This document shows, in pieces, positions 46,687 through 54,579 of a stretch of DNA of 64,000 nucleotides (positions are counted from its first letter, which is position 1; each line of letters opens with the position of its first letter). A model generated the notes under the pieces. The model was not told the DNA's origin. It did not search any database and worked only from the letters and a program-made list of their open reading frames with translations. The position numbers were made by a program, and so were the translations under genes. The DNA comes from Kutzneria buriramensis (GTDB lineage: Bacteria > Actinomycetota > Actinomycetes > Mycobacteriales > Pseudonocardiaceae), in assembly GCF_003387475.1 (NCBI RefSeq), contig NZ_QUNO01000023.1:62001-126000 (forward strand), read 5' to 3'.

Positions 46687-48444
46687 GTGGCAAATAGGAA
46701 CCAAGTGACTCAGCACGGGGTGGTCCCTTGGGTGGCCGCGACCATCCGATGGGGCCTGGCTGGTGTGGCTGCGGCGGCGTGGATAGCAATGCAGGATGGT
46801 TGGATCGACTGGCCTGTAGTTGGGGCATGGCTGGCTCGGAGTGCCGGTTCGCTCGGGTTGGCGGCGCTGGTCGTATTGCTGACAGCTTGGGCTACCTCGC
46901 GAACGGCACCCAGTCGGCACGCCGGGACGGCTTACGAACGGGACCGCTTCCGGCTCCACGGCCGTGGTTCAACGACGACGACGCGCACACCGTTGAATTG
47001 GTGGATGGTGGCGGCCGCCGTTGTGGTGGTCGTGGTAGTGGCGTGGGTGGCCACTACCGAACTGTGGAACGTGGCCAGCGCGCCGAAAGACCCGGCCGCC
47101 GCTGCGAAGGTGGACGCCATCAAGACAGGCTTGAGCACCGCCGCGGGCGCGGGCGGGGTGTTCGCGCTGCTGCTGGCCGTGCGACGGCAGTGGCACCAGG
47201 AACTGACCGCCGCCGACGTCACCATAGATGCCACGGCCCGCCGCATCACCGAGCTGTACACCAAGGCCGCTGACCAACTCGGCTCGGACAAGGCACCAGT
47301 CCGCCTGGCTGGCCTGTATGCGCTGGAACGCCTCGCGCAGGTTAACCCAAGCCAGCGGACCACCATCGTGCAGGTGATGTGCGCTTACCTGCGGATGCCC
47401 TACACGCCACCGGGGACCACGCCCGAGCCTGGGAACACCACCGAACAGCGCCACGAATACCGCGACCTCGTCCAAGAACGCGAAGTCCGCCTGACCGCAC
47501 AACGCATCCTGGCCGAACATCTCCGCCCCGGCTACGACTTCGACCACCCCGCCACGACGTTCTGGCCCAACACCGCACTCGACCTCACCGGCGCCACCCT
47601 CATAGATTTCGACCTGAGCGGCTGCCACCTCACCGTCGGCGTGTTCACCAGGGCGAGGTTCGTCGGGGTCACCAACTTCGGCTATGCGGAGTTCGCCAGT
47701 GACGCCATGTTCGGTGGGGCGAGGTTCGTCGGGGAAGGCAGGTTCGGCGGGGCAAAGTTCCGCTGGACCACCGACTTCGCCGAGGCGGAGTTCGCTGGGG
47801 ATGCCCAGTTCGATAGGGCGGAGTTCGACGTGAACGCCGGATTTAGCAGGGCGGCGTTCTGCGGGGAAGCCGGGTTCAGCGGGGCGCGGTTCACCGGCTA
47901 CACCGAGTTTGTCGAGGCGGAGTTCACCACGAACGCCGGGTTCAGTTCAGCGGAGTTCGCTGGAGACGCATGGTTCGGCGGGGCGAGGTTCTGTGGGGGC
48001 ATCCAGTTCGACGGGGCTGAGTTCGCTGAGGACGTCCGATCCACCAAGATGAATTCCCTCAGGGCCACCAGGTTCGAGGGTGCGACGTTCGGTGGAGACG
48101 CCTGGTTCAACGGGGCGAAGTTCGCCGGGGCCGCCCGGCTCCTCAGGACAAGGTCCTCCGCGCGCAGTGGTATCAACACAATCGCGCCAGACCAGGACCC
48201 GCTGGACGGGCCAGCGCAGGGGTGGGCTCGAGTGGACGTGCCGGGCCTGGTGACACGATCACGGGTCTGGCCGGCCGGCTGGATGGTGCAGCCGTCAGCC
48301 GGAAGCCTGCCAGACGACCACGGTGAAGGTCAGTGGGGCCAGCTCGTGTACTCGCAACCAGACGCCAGCACGGGAACCGACGAACCCGTCCCCGCAACAG
48401 AAGACGACATCGATCCCCAGGGCACGCCAGCCCCGTCGGAATAG
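46687..48444 (+). CDS. Multi-TM pentapeptide-repeat protein, paralogue of 2637-4079
   Basis: 585 residues from a GTG at 46687; a second GTG at 46705 is possible. About four TM segments (residues 16-35, 52-70, 105-122, 150-165) precede the conserved block ARRITELYTKAADQLGSDKA, which is also found in the pentapeptide protein at 2637. A beta-helix of F-x-G-A-x-F/E-F-x-G units follows (about 300-490), then a disordered acidic C-terminus. Function unknown. The shared block probably forms a small helical module between membrane and beta-helix. Confidence 0.8.
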   Translation: MANRNQVTQHGVVPWVAATIRWGLAGVAAAAWIAMQDGWIDWPVVGAWLARSAGSLGLAALVVLLTAWATSRTAPSRHAGTAYERDRFRLHGRGSTTTTRTPLNWWMVAAAVVVVVVVAWVATTELWNVASAPKDPAAAAKVDAIKTGLSTAAGAGGVFALLLAVRRQWHQELTAADVTIDATARRITELYTKAADQLGSDKAPVRLAGLYALERLAQVNPSQRTTIVQVMCAYLRMPYTPPGTTPEPGNTTEQRHEYRDLVQEREVRLTAQRILAEHLRPGYDFDHPATTFWPNTALDLTGATLIDFDLSGCHLTVGVFTRARFVGVTNFGYAEFASDAMFGGARFVGEGRFGGAKFRWTTDFAEAEFAGDAQFDRAEFDVNAGFSRAAFCGEAGFSGARFTGYTEFVEAEFTTNAGFSSAEFAGDAWFGGARFCGGIQFDGAEFAEDVRSTKMNSLRATRFEGATFGGDAWFNGAKFAGAARLLRTRSSARSGINTIAPDQDPLDGPAQGWARVDVPGLVTRSRVWPAGWMVQPSAGSLPDDHGEGQWGQLVYSQPDASTGTDEPVPATEDDIDPQGTPAPSE

Positions 48445-48480
48445 GCCACACTTCTCCGTTACCGGGAGCGGTGGCCCTGC

Positions 48481-48801
48481 GTGGTCAGGTGGTCAGCTAC
48501 AAACCCTAGCTACAAGCCGGCGTCGTGCCGGTGCGGGAACCACCTGCTGCACGTCGTGGAGTACACCCACGAAACGATCACGCGCCCGGGCCAGCCGTCG
48601 CTACTTGTGCTGCGCTGCAACGAATGTCCTCCCAGCGAGGTCCCTTGGGTTCTTGTGATCGCCAAGACCCGGCTGCCGGATCGGGTCGAACTCGATGACA
48701 GCAGGTATCGTGACCTCCGTTCCCGCCTGCGCCAGCTTGCGACCGACGACGATGCCCGGGGGTTCGCCTGGTTGGCCTCGCACGACGAGCAGCCCCCATA
48801 G
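48481..48801 (+). CDS. Small hypothetical protein with Cys pairs
   Basis: 106 residues from a GTG at 48481 with GGGAGCGG upstream. Two cysteine pairs (CRCG near residue 17 and CNEC near residue 47) could bind zinc. The remainder is mixed alpha/beta with an Arg-rich helix. No family was recognised. It follows the pentapeptide gene by 36 nt and may share its transcript. Confidence 0.45.
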   Translation: MVRWSATNPSYKPASCRCGNHLLHVVEYTHETITRPGQPSLLVLRCNECPPSEVPWVLVIAKTRLPDRVELDDSRYRDLRSRLRQLATDDDARGFAWLASHDEQPP

Positions 48802-49152
48802 CCCATTGCCTGAACGGCGGCGTCGCGGCGATCGTGTCCTCGCTCTGCGCCGGTGCGGTAGGCACGAAGGATGGTGCCCAGCGAGGTCACGGGCGCGGCC
48901 AACGCCGTGCACCGGTACGGCGCCATCCAGGTCGACCTGTGCATCCGGCCCTCCGCGGTGTTGGGTGAACGTCTCCGGAGACCGAGCAGGAAACTGCTTG
49001 CGTTGACCGGCGCCGCGTCGGTGGAGTTGGCGCGTAAGAAGGTCACCGCGCTGACGGCGGCCGCCAACGCGGTGCCGCCGCAGCAGCGGAAAGCGGAAGC
49101 GGTGAAGAAGCCGCCGAATCGGCGGGCAAGGCTGTGTTGAACCTCATCGTGT
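48802..49152. other. Intergenic, nothing recognised
   Basis: About 350 bp between converging genes. A plus-strand frame from 48871 (89 residues, Ala/Arg-rich) lacks a family match and a good ribosome-binding site, and is not called. Confidence 0.4.
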
Positions 49153-49743
49153 TCATGGCGGGTCTTCGCGAACCGGCAGCTCTCCGGTAGCGGTGGTTTT
49201 GCGTGCCTGGACCCGTTGGCGATACGCGGCTTGCCGGCACGCGTCCGAGCAGTACCGGCGAGGCCGCCCGAATTCCTTGATCGTGGACCTGGTGGTCACC
49301 GGGCCCTGTGGCGTCAGAGGGCACGGACACACTGCGCAGGTGACAAGCGACGTGATGACTGCACGCCACGCCCCGTGCCGATCGCAGTGCCCGGTAGTCC
49401 AGTGCGGTTCCGGCCTTCCCAGCAGCTGAGCCCTAACCGCGTCCGGGACCAGGACATGACCCGGGCCGTCGAGATAGTCGCGCACCACCTGCGCCCGCGT
49501 GGGATGTCGCAGCGAGGACATCGCTCGCGATTCGATCTGGCGGACTTCATCACGTGTTAGGTCAAGGCTGGCCGCAACGTCGGCGCGCGATCGGGCGAGG
49601 CCATCGCGCAGGCCGTAGAGCAGGGCGATGACCTCGGCGTCTCGTGGACGAAGGGTGTGCAGCACGGAGTTCATCTGCTGCAGGAGTAGCAGGGCGGCGA
49701 CGTGGCGGGTCTCGTCGCGCGGTGTCGCACGCCGACGCGTCAT
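49153..49743 (-). CDS. Sigma-region-4-like HTH protein with zinc finger
   Basis: 196 residues, ATG at 49743 in an ATGA overlap with the upstream gene. The N-terminal half (LRPRDAEVIALLYGL ... SRADVAASLDLTRDEVRQIE) resembles sigma70 region 4. The C-terminal half has Cys pairs (TCAVCPCPL and YCSDACRQAAYRQR), the latter typical of actinomycete zinc-ribbon proteins. A DNA-binding regulator is likely; an active sigma factor is not, since region 2 is absent. Confidence 0.75.
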   Translation of the reverse strand: MTRRRATPRDETRHVAALLLLQQMNSVLHTLRPRDAEVIALLYGLRDGLARSRADVAASLDLTRDEVRQIESRAMSSLRHPTRAQVVRDYLDGPGHVLVPDAVRAQLLGRPEPHWTTGHCDRHGAWRAVITSLVTCAVCPCPLTPQGPVTTRSTIKEFGRPRRYCSDACRQAAYRQRVQARKTTATGELPVREDPP

Positions 49744-49964
49744 GACCGCACCTCCTCGTCCTTGTCATCAGTATCACTGGCGAGGGGGATCGCGTGGCTG
49801 CGACGGGGGACGCGGTCGGCCAGTCTGCGAAACACCTTGGTGGCCTCAGTGAGCACCGCCGGGACGTCTTCGGGGTTTGCCTGGCACAGGGCGACGATCA
49901 CCACCAGGCCGAAGACGACGATGAGTATCAGCAGCGGCGACAGATAGACGAGCAGGGTCAACAC
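49740..49964 (-). CDS. Small single-TM protein upstream of the sigma-like gene
   Basis: 74 residues from a GTG at 49964, with GGAGG about 7 nt before it. One TM segment (LTLLVYLSPLLILIVVFGLV) and a hydrophilic C-terminal half ending in an acidic tail. It is translationally coupled to the next gene through ATGA. No family was recognised. Confidence 0.6.
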   Translation of the reverse strand: MLTLLVYLSPLLILIVVFGLVVIVALCQANPEDVPAVLTEATKVFRRLADRVPRRSHAIPLASDTDDKDEEVRS

Positions 49965-50026
49965 GGGAGCCTCCGGGCACGACAAAGACGCCGACGCGAG
50001 AGGCGGCGGCGAGCGGGTGGGGAAAC

Positions 50027-50058
50027 AAAAAAGGCCCCGGCCAAAGTAGGCGGGGGCC
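50027..50058 (-). terminator. Hairpin plus U-tract upstream of the small-TM/sigma-like operon
   Basis: On the minus strand a 10-bp GC-rich stem (GGCCCCCGCC with GGCCGGGGCC, one mismatch) is followed by six U. It is a textbook intrinsic terminator, uncommon in such high-GC DNA. It lies 63 nt before the GTG at 49964, in the leader of that transcript or at the end of an upstream one. Confidence 0.6.
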
Positions 50059-50394
50059 TGAGGGCACAACTGTGCCGAGCAACGCCACTGTATCACGTTG
50101 AAAGGCCGCTGTTGTCCACGCGAGGCAGCTTCGACGGATTTTCGGATTTCAGCAGCTCAGGGCCTTGCGACCCCATGTGTGCCAAGGGCGCATATGGGTG
50201 CATATGGGTGCGTGGACTTTCGTAACGGTTCCCACGTGAGGTGCTGCCGGAATACGTGAAAACCGGTAATGGAGTCCCGTTCGTGCTGGTCAGCGGTTGA
50301 TGCTCGCCCTTCGCGGGCCGGCCTGCGACGGCTGGCTTGGGTGCGCTCCTCCGTGATGTCCGGCGGCTTGCCGGAGACGCAACGGTGATCAACT

Positions 50395-50708
50395 GCCGAC
50401 GTCGTCGATGTGCCGGCGGTAGAAGTCCAACACCAGGTCGGTCACCGCGGTCGGAATCGGGATCGTGGCGCCGGCGTGGTGACCGCGAGCACCTGGTCGT
50501 TGGTGACCGCCACGCGCAGCTCGACACAGTCAGGCCGGCCGAACGACCAGGCCCGGCGCCGATCGGCGGTCAGCGGCACGCCGGCGAGCATGAGTGCGTC
50601 GTACAGCCGCAGCGCCGGCGGCTCTGGCGCCGGCTGGGCCCACCGGCCATGCATCGCGCTGGCCTCGTCCACCAGCAGCACCGCATCGGCACCTTCTCCA
50701 GGGAGCAC
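50395..50708 (-). pseudogene. Frameshifted small hypothetical gene
   Basis: A minus-strand frame reads VLLVDEASAMHGRWAQPAP ... DQVLAVTTPAP and then stops. A shift of one base restores a sensible end (PIPTAVTDLVLDFYRRHIDD) up to a TGA near 50395. The composition is protein-like, but no family is recognised. The rest of 50097-50982 holds no supported gene. Confidence 0.35.
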
Positions 50709-50982
50709 CAGCCTGGCGTGGACTCTGCAACGGAGTCTCAGCAGCTCAGCGGCTATGTTTGACGGAGACTAGTGATCGCAACAGGTGTTTGTGCAAGGCG
50801 GTCGACATGCTGTCAACCGGCCGGACGAGCGTCGACAACTATTCAGATGTCTGGTGGCAGCGATGAGATCGAGGTGCAGATGAACCGGGCCGCGAACGGC
50901 ATGATCGATCCGGCCGTCGGCCAGGAACTGATCAAGACGGATACTCAATCAGACCAGGCACGTGTAGCCGCATAGCCGCCTT

Positions 50983-51717
50983 CTACTTTTTAGCGATCCG
51001 ACGGCGTAACCGCTTTTGCACTATCGGCACCACGATCATTGCCCCAAGGAGAAAAACACCGTATAGAGCGGCTATCTTTGCGAGTGGATCGACGGACGAC
51101 CGCATCACGACGAACATCACGCCGAACACGATAGCGCCGCATGCGGCAAGTCGAACTCCTGGGTCTAAGGGAGACGGCCCCGCGGCGTTGCTCTGCGCGG
51201 CCTGGACTGTCACATCGCGGGGACGATTAGTGAGGGTCAATGCTGAGATGGGTGGCCCATCGACCAGCAGCGAGAAGGTCAGCTCGTGACGCCGCGCAAG
51301 TAGAGCGGGTCCCACGTGAAGGGTAGACCCCTCGGCCTGCCAGGGCGGAGCAGGGATGTGATCTGCGTCGGACTCGAACTTCAGCACGTCGACGATTGGC
51401 GCACCGATGTCGAGCATGATGGGCCCGTTGAAGGCGTCCTGCCCGACGTCGGCCCTACCTCGGGTGGCGAGAAGGACCTGCACCAAGTGAGGGTCGCGTA
51501 GGACAGTGTGGTTGCGGCGGATCTCCAGTGTGACCGGCATACTGGAGTTGCTGCGGACGAGTTGAATCGCGTCGAAGCGCCAGAAGTAGATCGTGGTGGG
51601 ACGGGCGGGGATCGCGCGCCACGCCACGTAAAGGACAGCCAAGGCAATCACCGCAGATACGGCGCCCCACAGCCAGGTGGTGTCGTACCAAGGGGTCGGG
51701 TCGTCCGTGAGGAGCAC
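50983..51717 (-). CDS. Hypothetical three-TM membrane protein
   Basis: 244 residues from the GTG at 51717. One N-terminal TM (WLWGAVSAVIALAVLYVAW, residues 15-33), a beta-rich extramembrane part (40-185) and two C-terminal TM segments (190-207 and 213-232) ending in an Arg/Lys-rich tail. No family was recognised. It stands alone between two eroded stretches. Confidence 0.7.
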   Translation of the reverse strand: MLLTDDPTPWYDTTWLWGAVSAVIALAVLYVAWRAIPARPTTIYFWRFDAIQLVRSNSSMPVTLEIRRNHTVLRDPHLVQVLLATRGRADVGQDAFNGPIMLDIGAPIVDVLKFESDADHIPAPPWQAEGSTLHVGPALLARRHELTFSLLVDGPPISALTLTNRPRDVTVQAAQSNAAGPSPLDPGVRLAACGAIVFGVMFVVMRSSVDPLAKIAALYGVFLLGAMIVVPIVQKRLRRRIAKK

Positions 51718-52538
51718 ACGCGAATATCGTTGCTATCGGCTTGGTGTTACAGCAGGCGACAGGTCTGGCCGACCTCATCGCCAGTTTCCCGATGGAGTCC
51801 ATGCACGGGGCCGGTGAGTTGGTCACGCCGCTGACAGGTTCGAACTGGCCGACGACGGCCGCGCGATGCTCGACGACCTCGCCAACGACGCGTCGCCCTG
51901 TCGATCTTCAGCAGCTCCACCGAGTCGGTCGACGGCTCCGCGTCCCCGATCGGGATCGACGAACAAGCGGTCGGCACTGGTGAGGGTGAAGTGCCGGTAC
52001 AGCTCGTCCCGCCCAATCTCGAGGAACTCCGGAAGGCGCTCCAACCCCTCGTCGCCCGCGGCCGGTCACCGCAGGTCCATCACGGAAAGCGTGCCGAAAC
52101 CAGTTTTCACGCGTCGCCGACACAAGGAGCCACAGAGCTACACCCCGAGAGAACTGTCGCAGGCGACGCCACACGGGCGTCGCCTGCGACATCACGACAG
52201 GTTGGTGACGCTAGGAGAAGATGGTGACGATCAGCCGCTCCCACACTACTGCTGGGCGGAAACCTGTACGAGGTGGAGCACTGCGGCCGGGATGTGGATC
52301 CATCGCCGGCCCGGGGGACGGCGAGGATCGTAATGTCCCGTGGATGCTGTGCAACGGCAACACGGACTACCACAGCGCCGTGCCTTGGAGGGAGCGCTGG
52401 CTCACCAACTGGCAAGCTAGCCGGACGGCTTCCGGTAGCCGTGAGTTGGTGAGTGTTCAGCTCTGATCGAGGATCCGGCTGCGGACCAGCGGCCGGTTGC
52501 CGCCCGATCGGGTGGACCTGCTGTCATACATCGGCGAA
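51718..52538. other. Rearranged stretch with a possible Tn3-type transposase remnant
   Basis: No intact gene. A minus-strand frame at 51890-52044 (EFLEIGRDELYRHFTLTSAD then VDPDRGRG) resembles the N-terminal (DUF4158-type) part of Tn3-family transposases and is then lost. A GC-rich inverted repeat lies around 52150-52190. The stretch ends where the truncated repair gene begins. Confidence 0.35.
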
Positions 52539-53029
52539 GGTATTGCGACCAGCAGGTGCCGATGGAGAAGGCGTTCAAGGGCCCCAAGCTCATCCTGGAC
52601 CGCATGGGCACCTTCGACGTGCACGCGGTCGCCGAGGCCGACCCGGAGGAGTTCGCCGCCCTGGTGTCCACCCCGCCGGCGATCCACCGGTTCCCGGGGT
52701 CGATGGCCAAGAGGTTGCAGACGCTGGCGCAGTTCCTGGTGGAGCACTACGACGGCAAGGTCGAGAAGATCTGGAAGCAGGGCAAGCCTTCCGGCGCCGA
52801 GGTGCTCAAGCGTCTCACGGCCCTGCCCGGTTTCGGTGACCAGAAGGCCCGCATCTTCCTGGCGTTGCTGGGCAAGCAGATGGGTGTGAAGCCGGAGGGC
52901 TGGCGCGAGGCTGCCGGCGCGTACGGCGAGGAGGGCTCGCGCCGCAGCGTGGCCGATGTGGTGGACGCGAAGTCGCTGGGCGAGGTGCGGGCGTTCAAGA
53001 AGGCCGCGAAGGCCGCGGCCAAGGCCTGA
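52539..53029 (+). pseudogene. HhH-GPD base-excision repair protein lacking its N-terminus
   Basis: The reading frame matches the actinobacterial HhH-GPD family from DQQVPMEKAF onward: GSMAKRLQTLAQFLV, the HhH motif LPGFGDQKARIFLALLG, GWREAAGAYGEEGS. About 35 N-terminal residues that should precede DQQVP are missing: upstream of 52539 the DNA is unrelated. A GTG at 52556 could still start a 157-residue product. The end (VRAFKKAAKAAAKA) is normal. It marks a rearrangement junction. Confidence 0.75.
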
Positions 53030-53166
53030 GACCGCGCCGTCGCCGGGCTCACCCGGCTTCCGGATCCCCCTCTGTCCGGATAGGGCTGGACCGGTCCGTG
53101 TCAGCGCCTTAGCCTGTCCACCATGGGCTTCGACGATCTGACGGGGCCCGCACAGGGGGGTAAGTC

Positions 53167-54528
53167 ATGTTACGGCAGTATCTTGCGGCGGCGGCCGCCA
53201 TCCTCATGGTCGGCACTGTGCCGACTCCCGCCGCGAGCGGCGCGGCGCAGTCGCCGAACGCACCCGGTCCGATCTTCGCCTGGCCGACCTCGCCCAGCGC
53301 GAACGGGCGGTACCTGCTCGACCAGTTCGGCCGGCCGTACCTGATCTCGGGCGACTCGCCGCAGGGCCTGTTCGTCACGATGTCGCAGGACCAGGCCGAG
53401 GACTTCTTCGCCGACCGCCGCGCCAACGGCTTCAACGCGCTGTGGATCAACTCGCTGGTGCCGCCGGACCAGGGCGGCCACCCGAACGACGCCACCTACG
53501 ACGGCATCACCCCGTTCACCACGGCCGGCGACATGTCCACGCCCAACCCGGCCTACTGGGACCGGGTGGAGCGCATGGTCGCCGCGGCCAGGAACGAGGG
53601 GCTGACCATCTGGCTCATGCCGGTGGAGACCTGTGGGCATCTGCAACTGCTCCAGGACAACGGGGTCGACAAGGCACACGCGTTCGGCCGGTTCCTGGGC
53701 GACCGATTCGCCAAGTACCCCAACATCGTCTGGTTCAACGGCTGCGACCTCCAGACGTGGCAGGACCCGACCGTCCGCGCGCTGACGCAGGCGGTGGCGA
53801 GCGGTCTCAAGGAGACGGATCCGCGGCATCTCCAGACCGTGGAGCTGAACTACCTCACCAGCGGCTCGCTGGACGATCCGACCTGGCGGCAGTACATCCG
53901 GCTCGACGCGGCGTACACGTACTACCCGACCTACGCGCAGGTCCTCAAGGAGTACAACCGCGCCAACCCGCTGCCGGTGTACATGACCGAGGCCAACTAC
54001 GAGGACGAGCACGACTACAGCGGCCCGAAGACGTTGCGGCGCCAGGAGTACTGGACGATGACCAGCGGCGCCACCGGCCAGCTCTACGGCAGCGGCTGGA
54101 CCTGGCAGTTCAAGCCGGGCTGGCAGGACCACGTCGACACCCAGGGCGTCCGCGAGTTCAAGCTGATGACCGACCTGTTCAAGTCGAGCCCCTGGTACGA
54201 CCTGGTGCCCGACCAGGACCACACGTTCCTCACCGCCGGCTACGGCGTCGCGAGCGCGGTCGGCAATGTCAACGACAACGACTACGCCACCGCGGCGCGC
54301 ACCGCGGACGGCCGGTTCGCGTTCGTGTACCTGCCGACCTCGCGGACGATCACCGTGGACATGTCGAAGATGCGGCCGGGCGCGGTCGCGTTCTGGTACG
54401 ACCCGACCGACGGCCGGTCACGGCTGGCCGACCCGCCGCAGGGCTGCGGCACGGTGACGCTCACGCCGCCCGGCGCCAACCACGGCGGGGACGACGACTG
54501 GGTGCTGCGGATCGTCTCGGCCGGCTGA
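53167..54528 (+). CDS. Secreted DUF4038 / apiosidase-like glycoside hydrolase
   Basis: 453 residues, ATG at 53167 with AGGGGGG 6 nt upstream. Signal peptide (cleavage after ASGA, about residue 25). The catalytic-like TIM-barrel domain spans about 40-345: GRYLLDQFGRPYLISGDSPQ, FNALWINSLV, IVWFNGCDLQ and VYMTEANYEDEH, with candidate acidic residues in the last two. The C-terminus (about 360-453) is the small beta domain often found with it. It probably acts on plant or algal polysaccharide side chains outside the cell. Monocistronic. Confidence 0.85.
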   Translation: MLRQYLAAAAAILMVGTVPTPAASGAAQSPNAPGPIFAWPTSPSANGRYLLDQFGRPYLISGDSPQGLFVTMSQDQAEDFFADRRANGFNALWINSLVPPDQGGHPNDATYDGITPFTTAGDMSTPNPAYWDRVERMVAAARNEGLTIWLMPVETCGHLQLLQDNGVDKAHAFGRFLGDRFAKYPNIVWFNGCDLQTWQDPTVRALTQAVASGLKETDPRHLQTVELNYLTSGSLDDPTWRQYIRLDAAYTYYPTYAQVLKEYNRANPLPVYMTEANYEDEHDYSGPKTLRRQEYWTMTSGATGQLYGSGWTWQFKPGWQDHVDTQGVREFKLMTDLFKSSPWYDLVPDQDHTFLTAGYGVASAVGNVNDNDYATAARTADGRFAFVYLPTSRTITVDMSKMRPGAVAFWYDPTDGRSRLADPPQGCGTVTLTPPGANHGGDDDWVLRIVSAG

Positions 54529-54538
54529 CCGAGACCCC

Positions 54539-54565
54539 GATGGCGCCCGGCAGCCGGGCGCCATC
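54539..54565. terminator. Bidirectional hairpin between converging genes
   Basis: A 12-bp perfect stem (GATGGCGCCCGG) with a 3-nt loop, 11 nt past the DUF4038 gene and 15 nt past the end of the minus-strand sugar dehydrogenase gene. It serves both. Confidence 0.7.
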
Positions 54566-54579
54566 GGCGGTCCGAGCGG

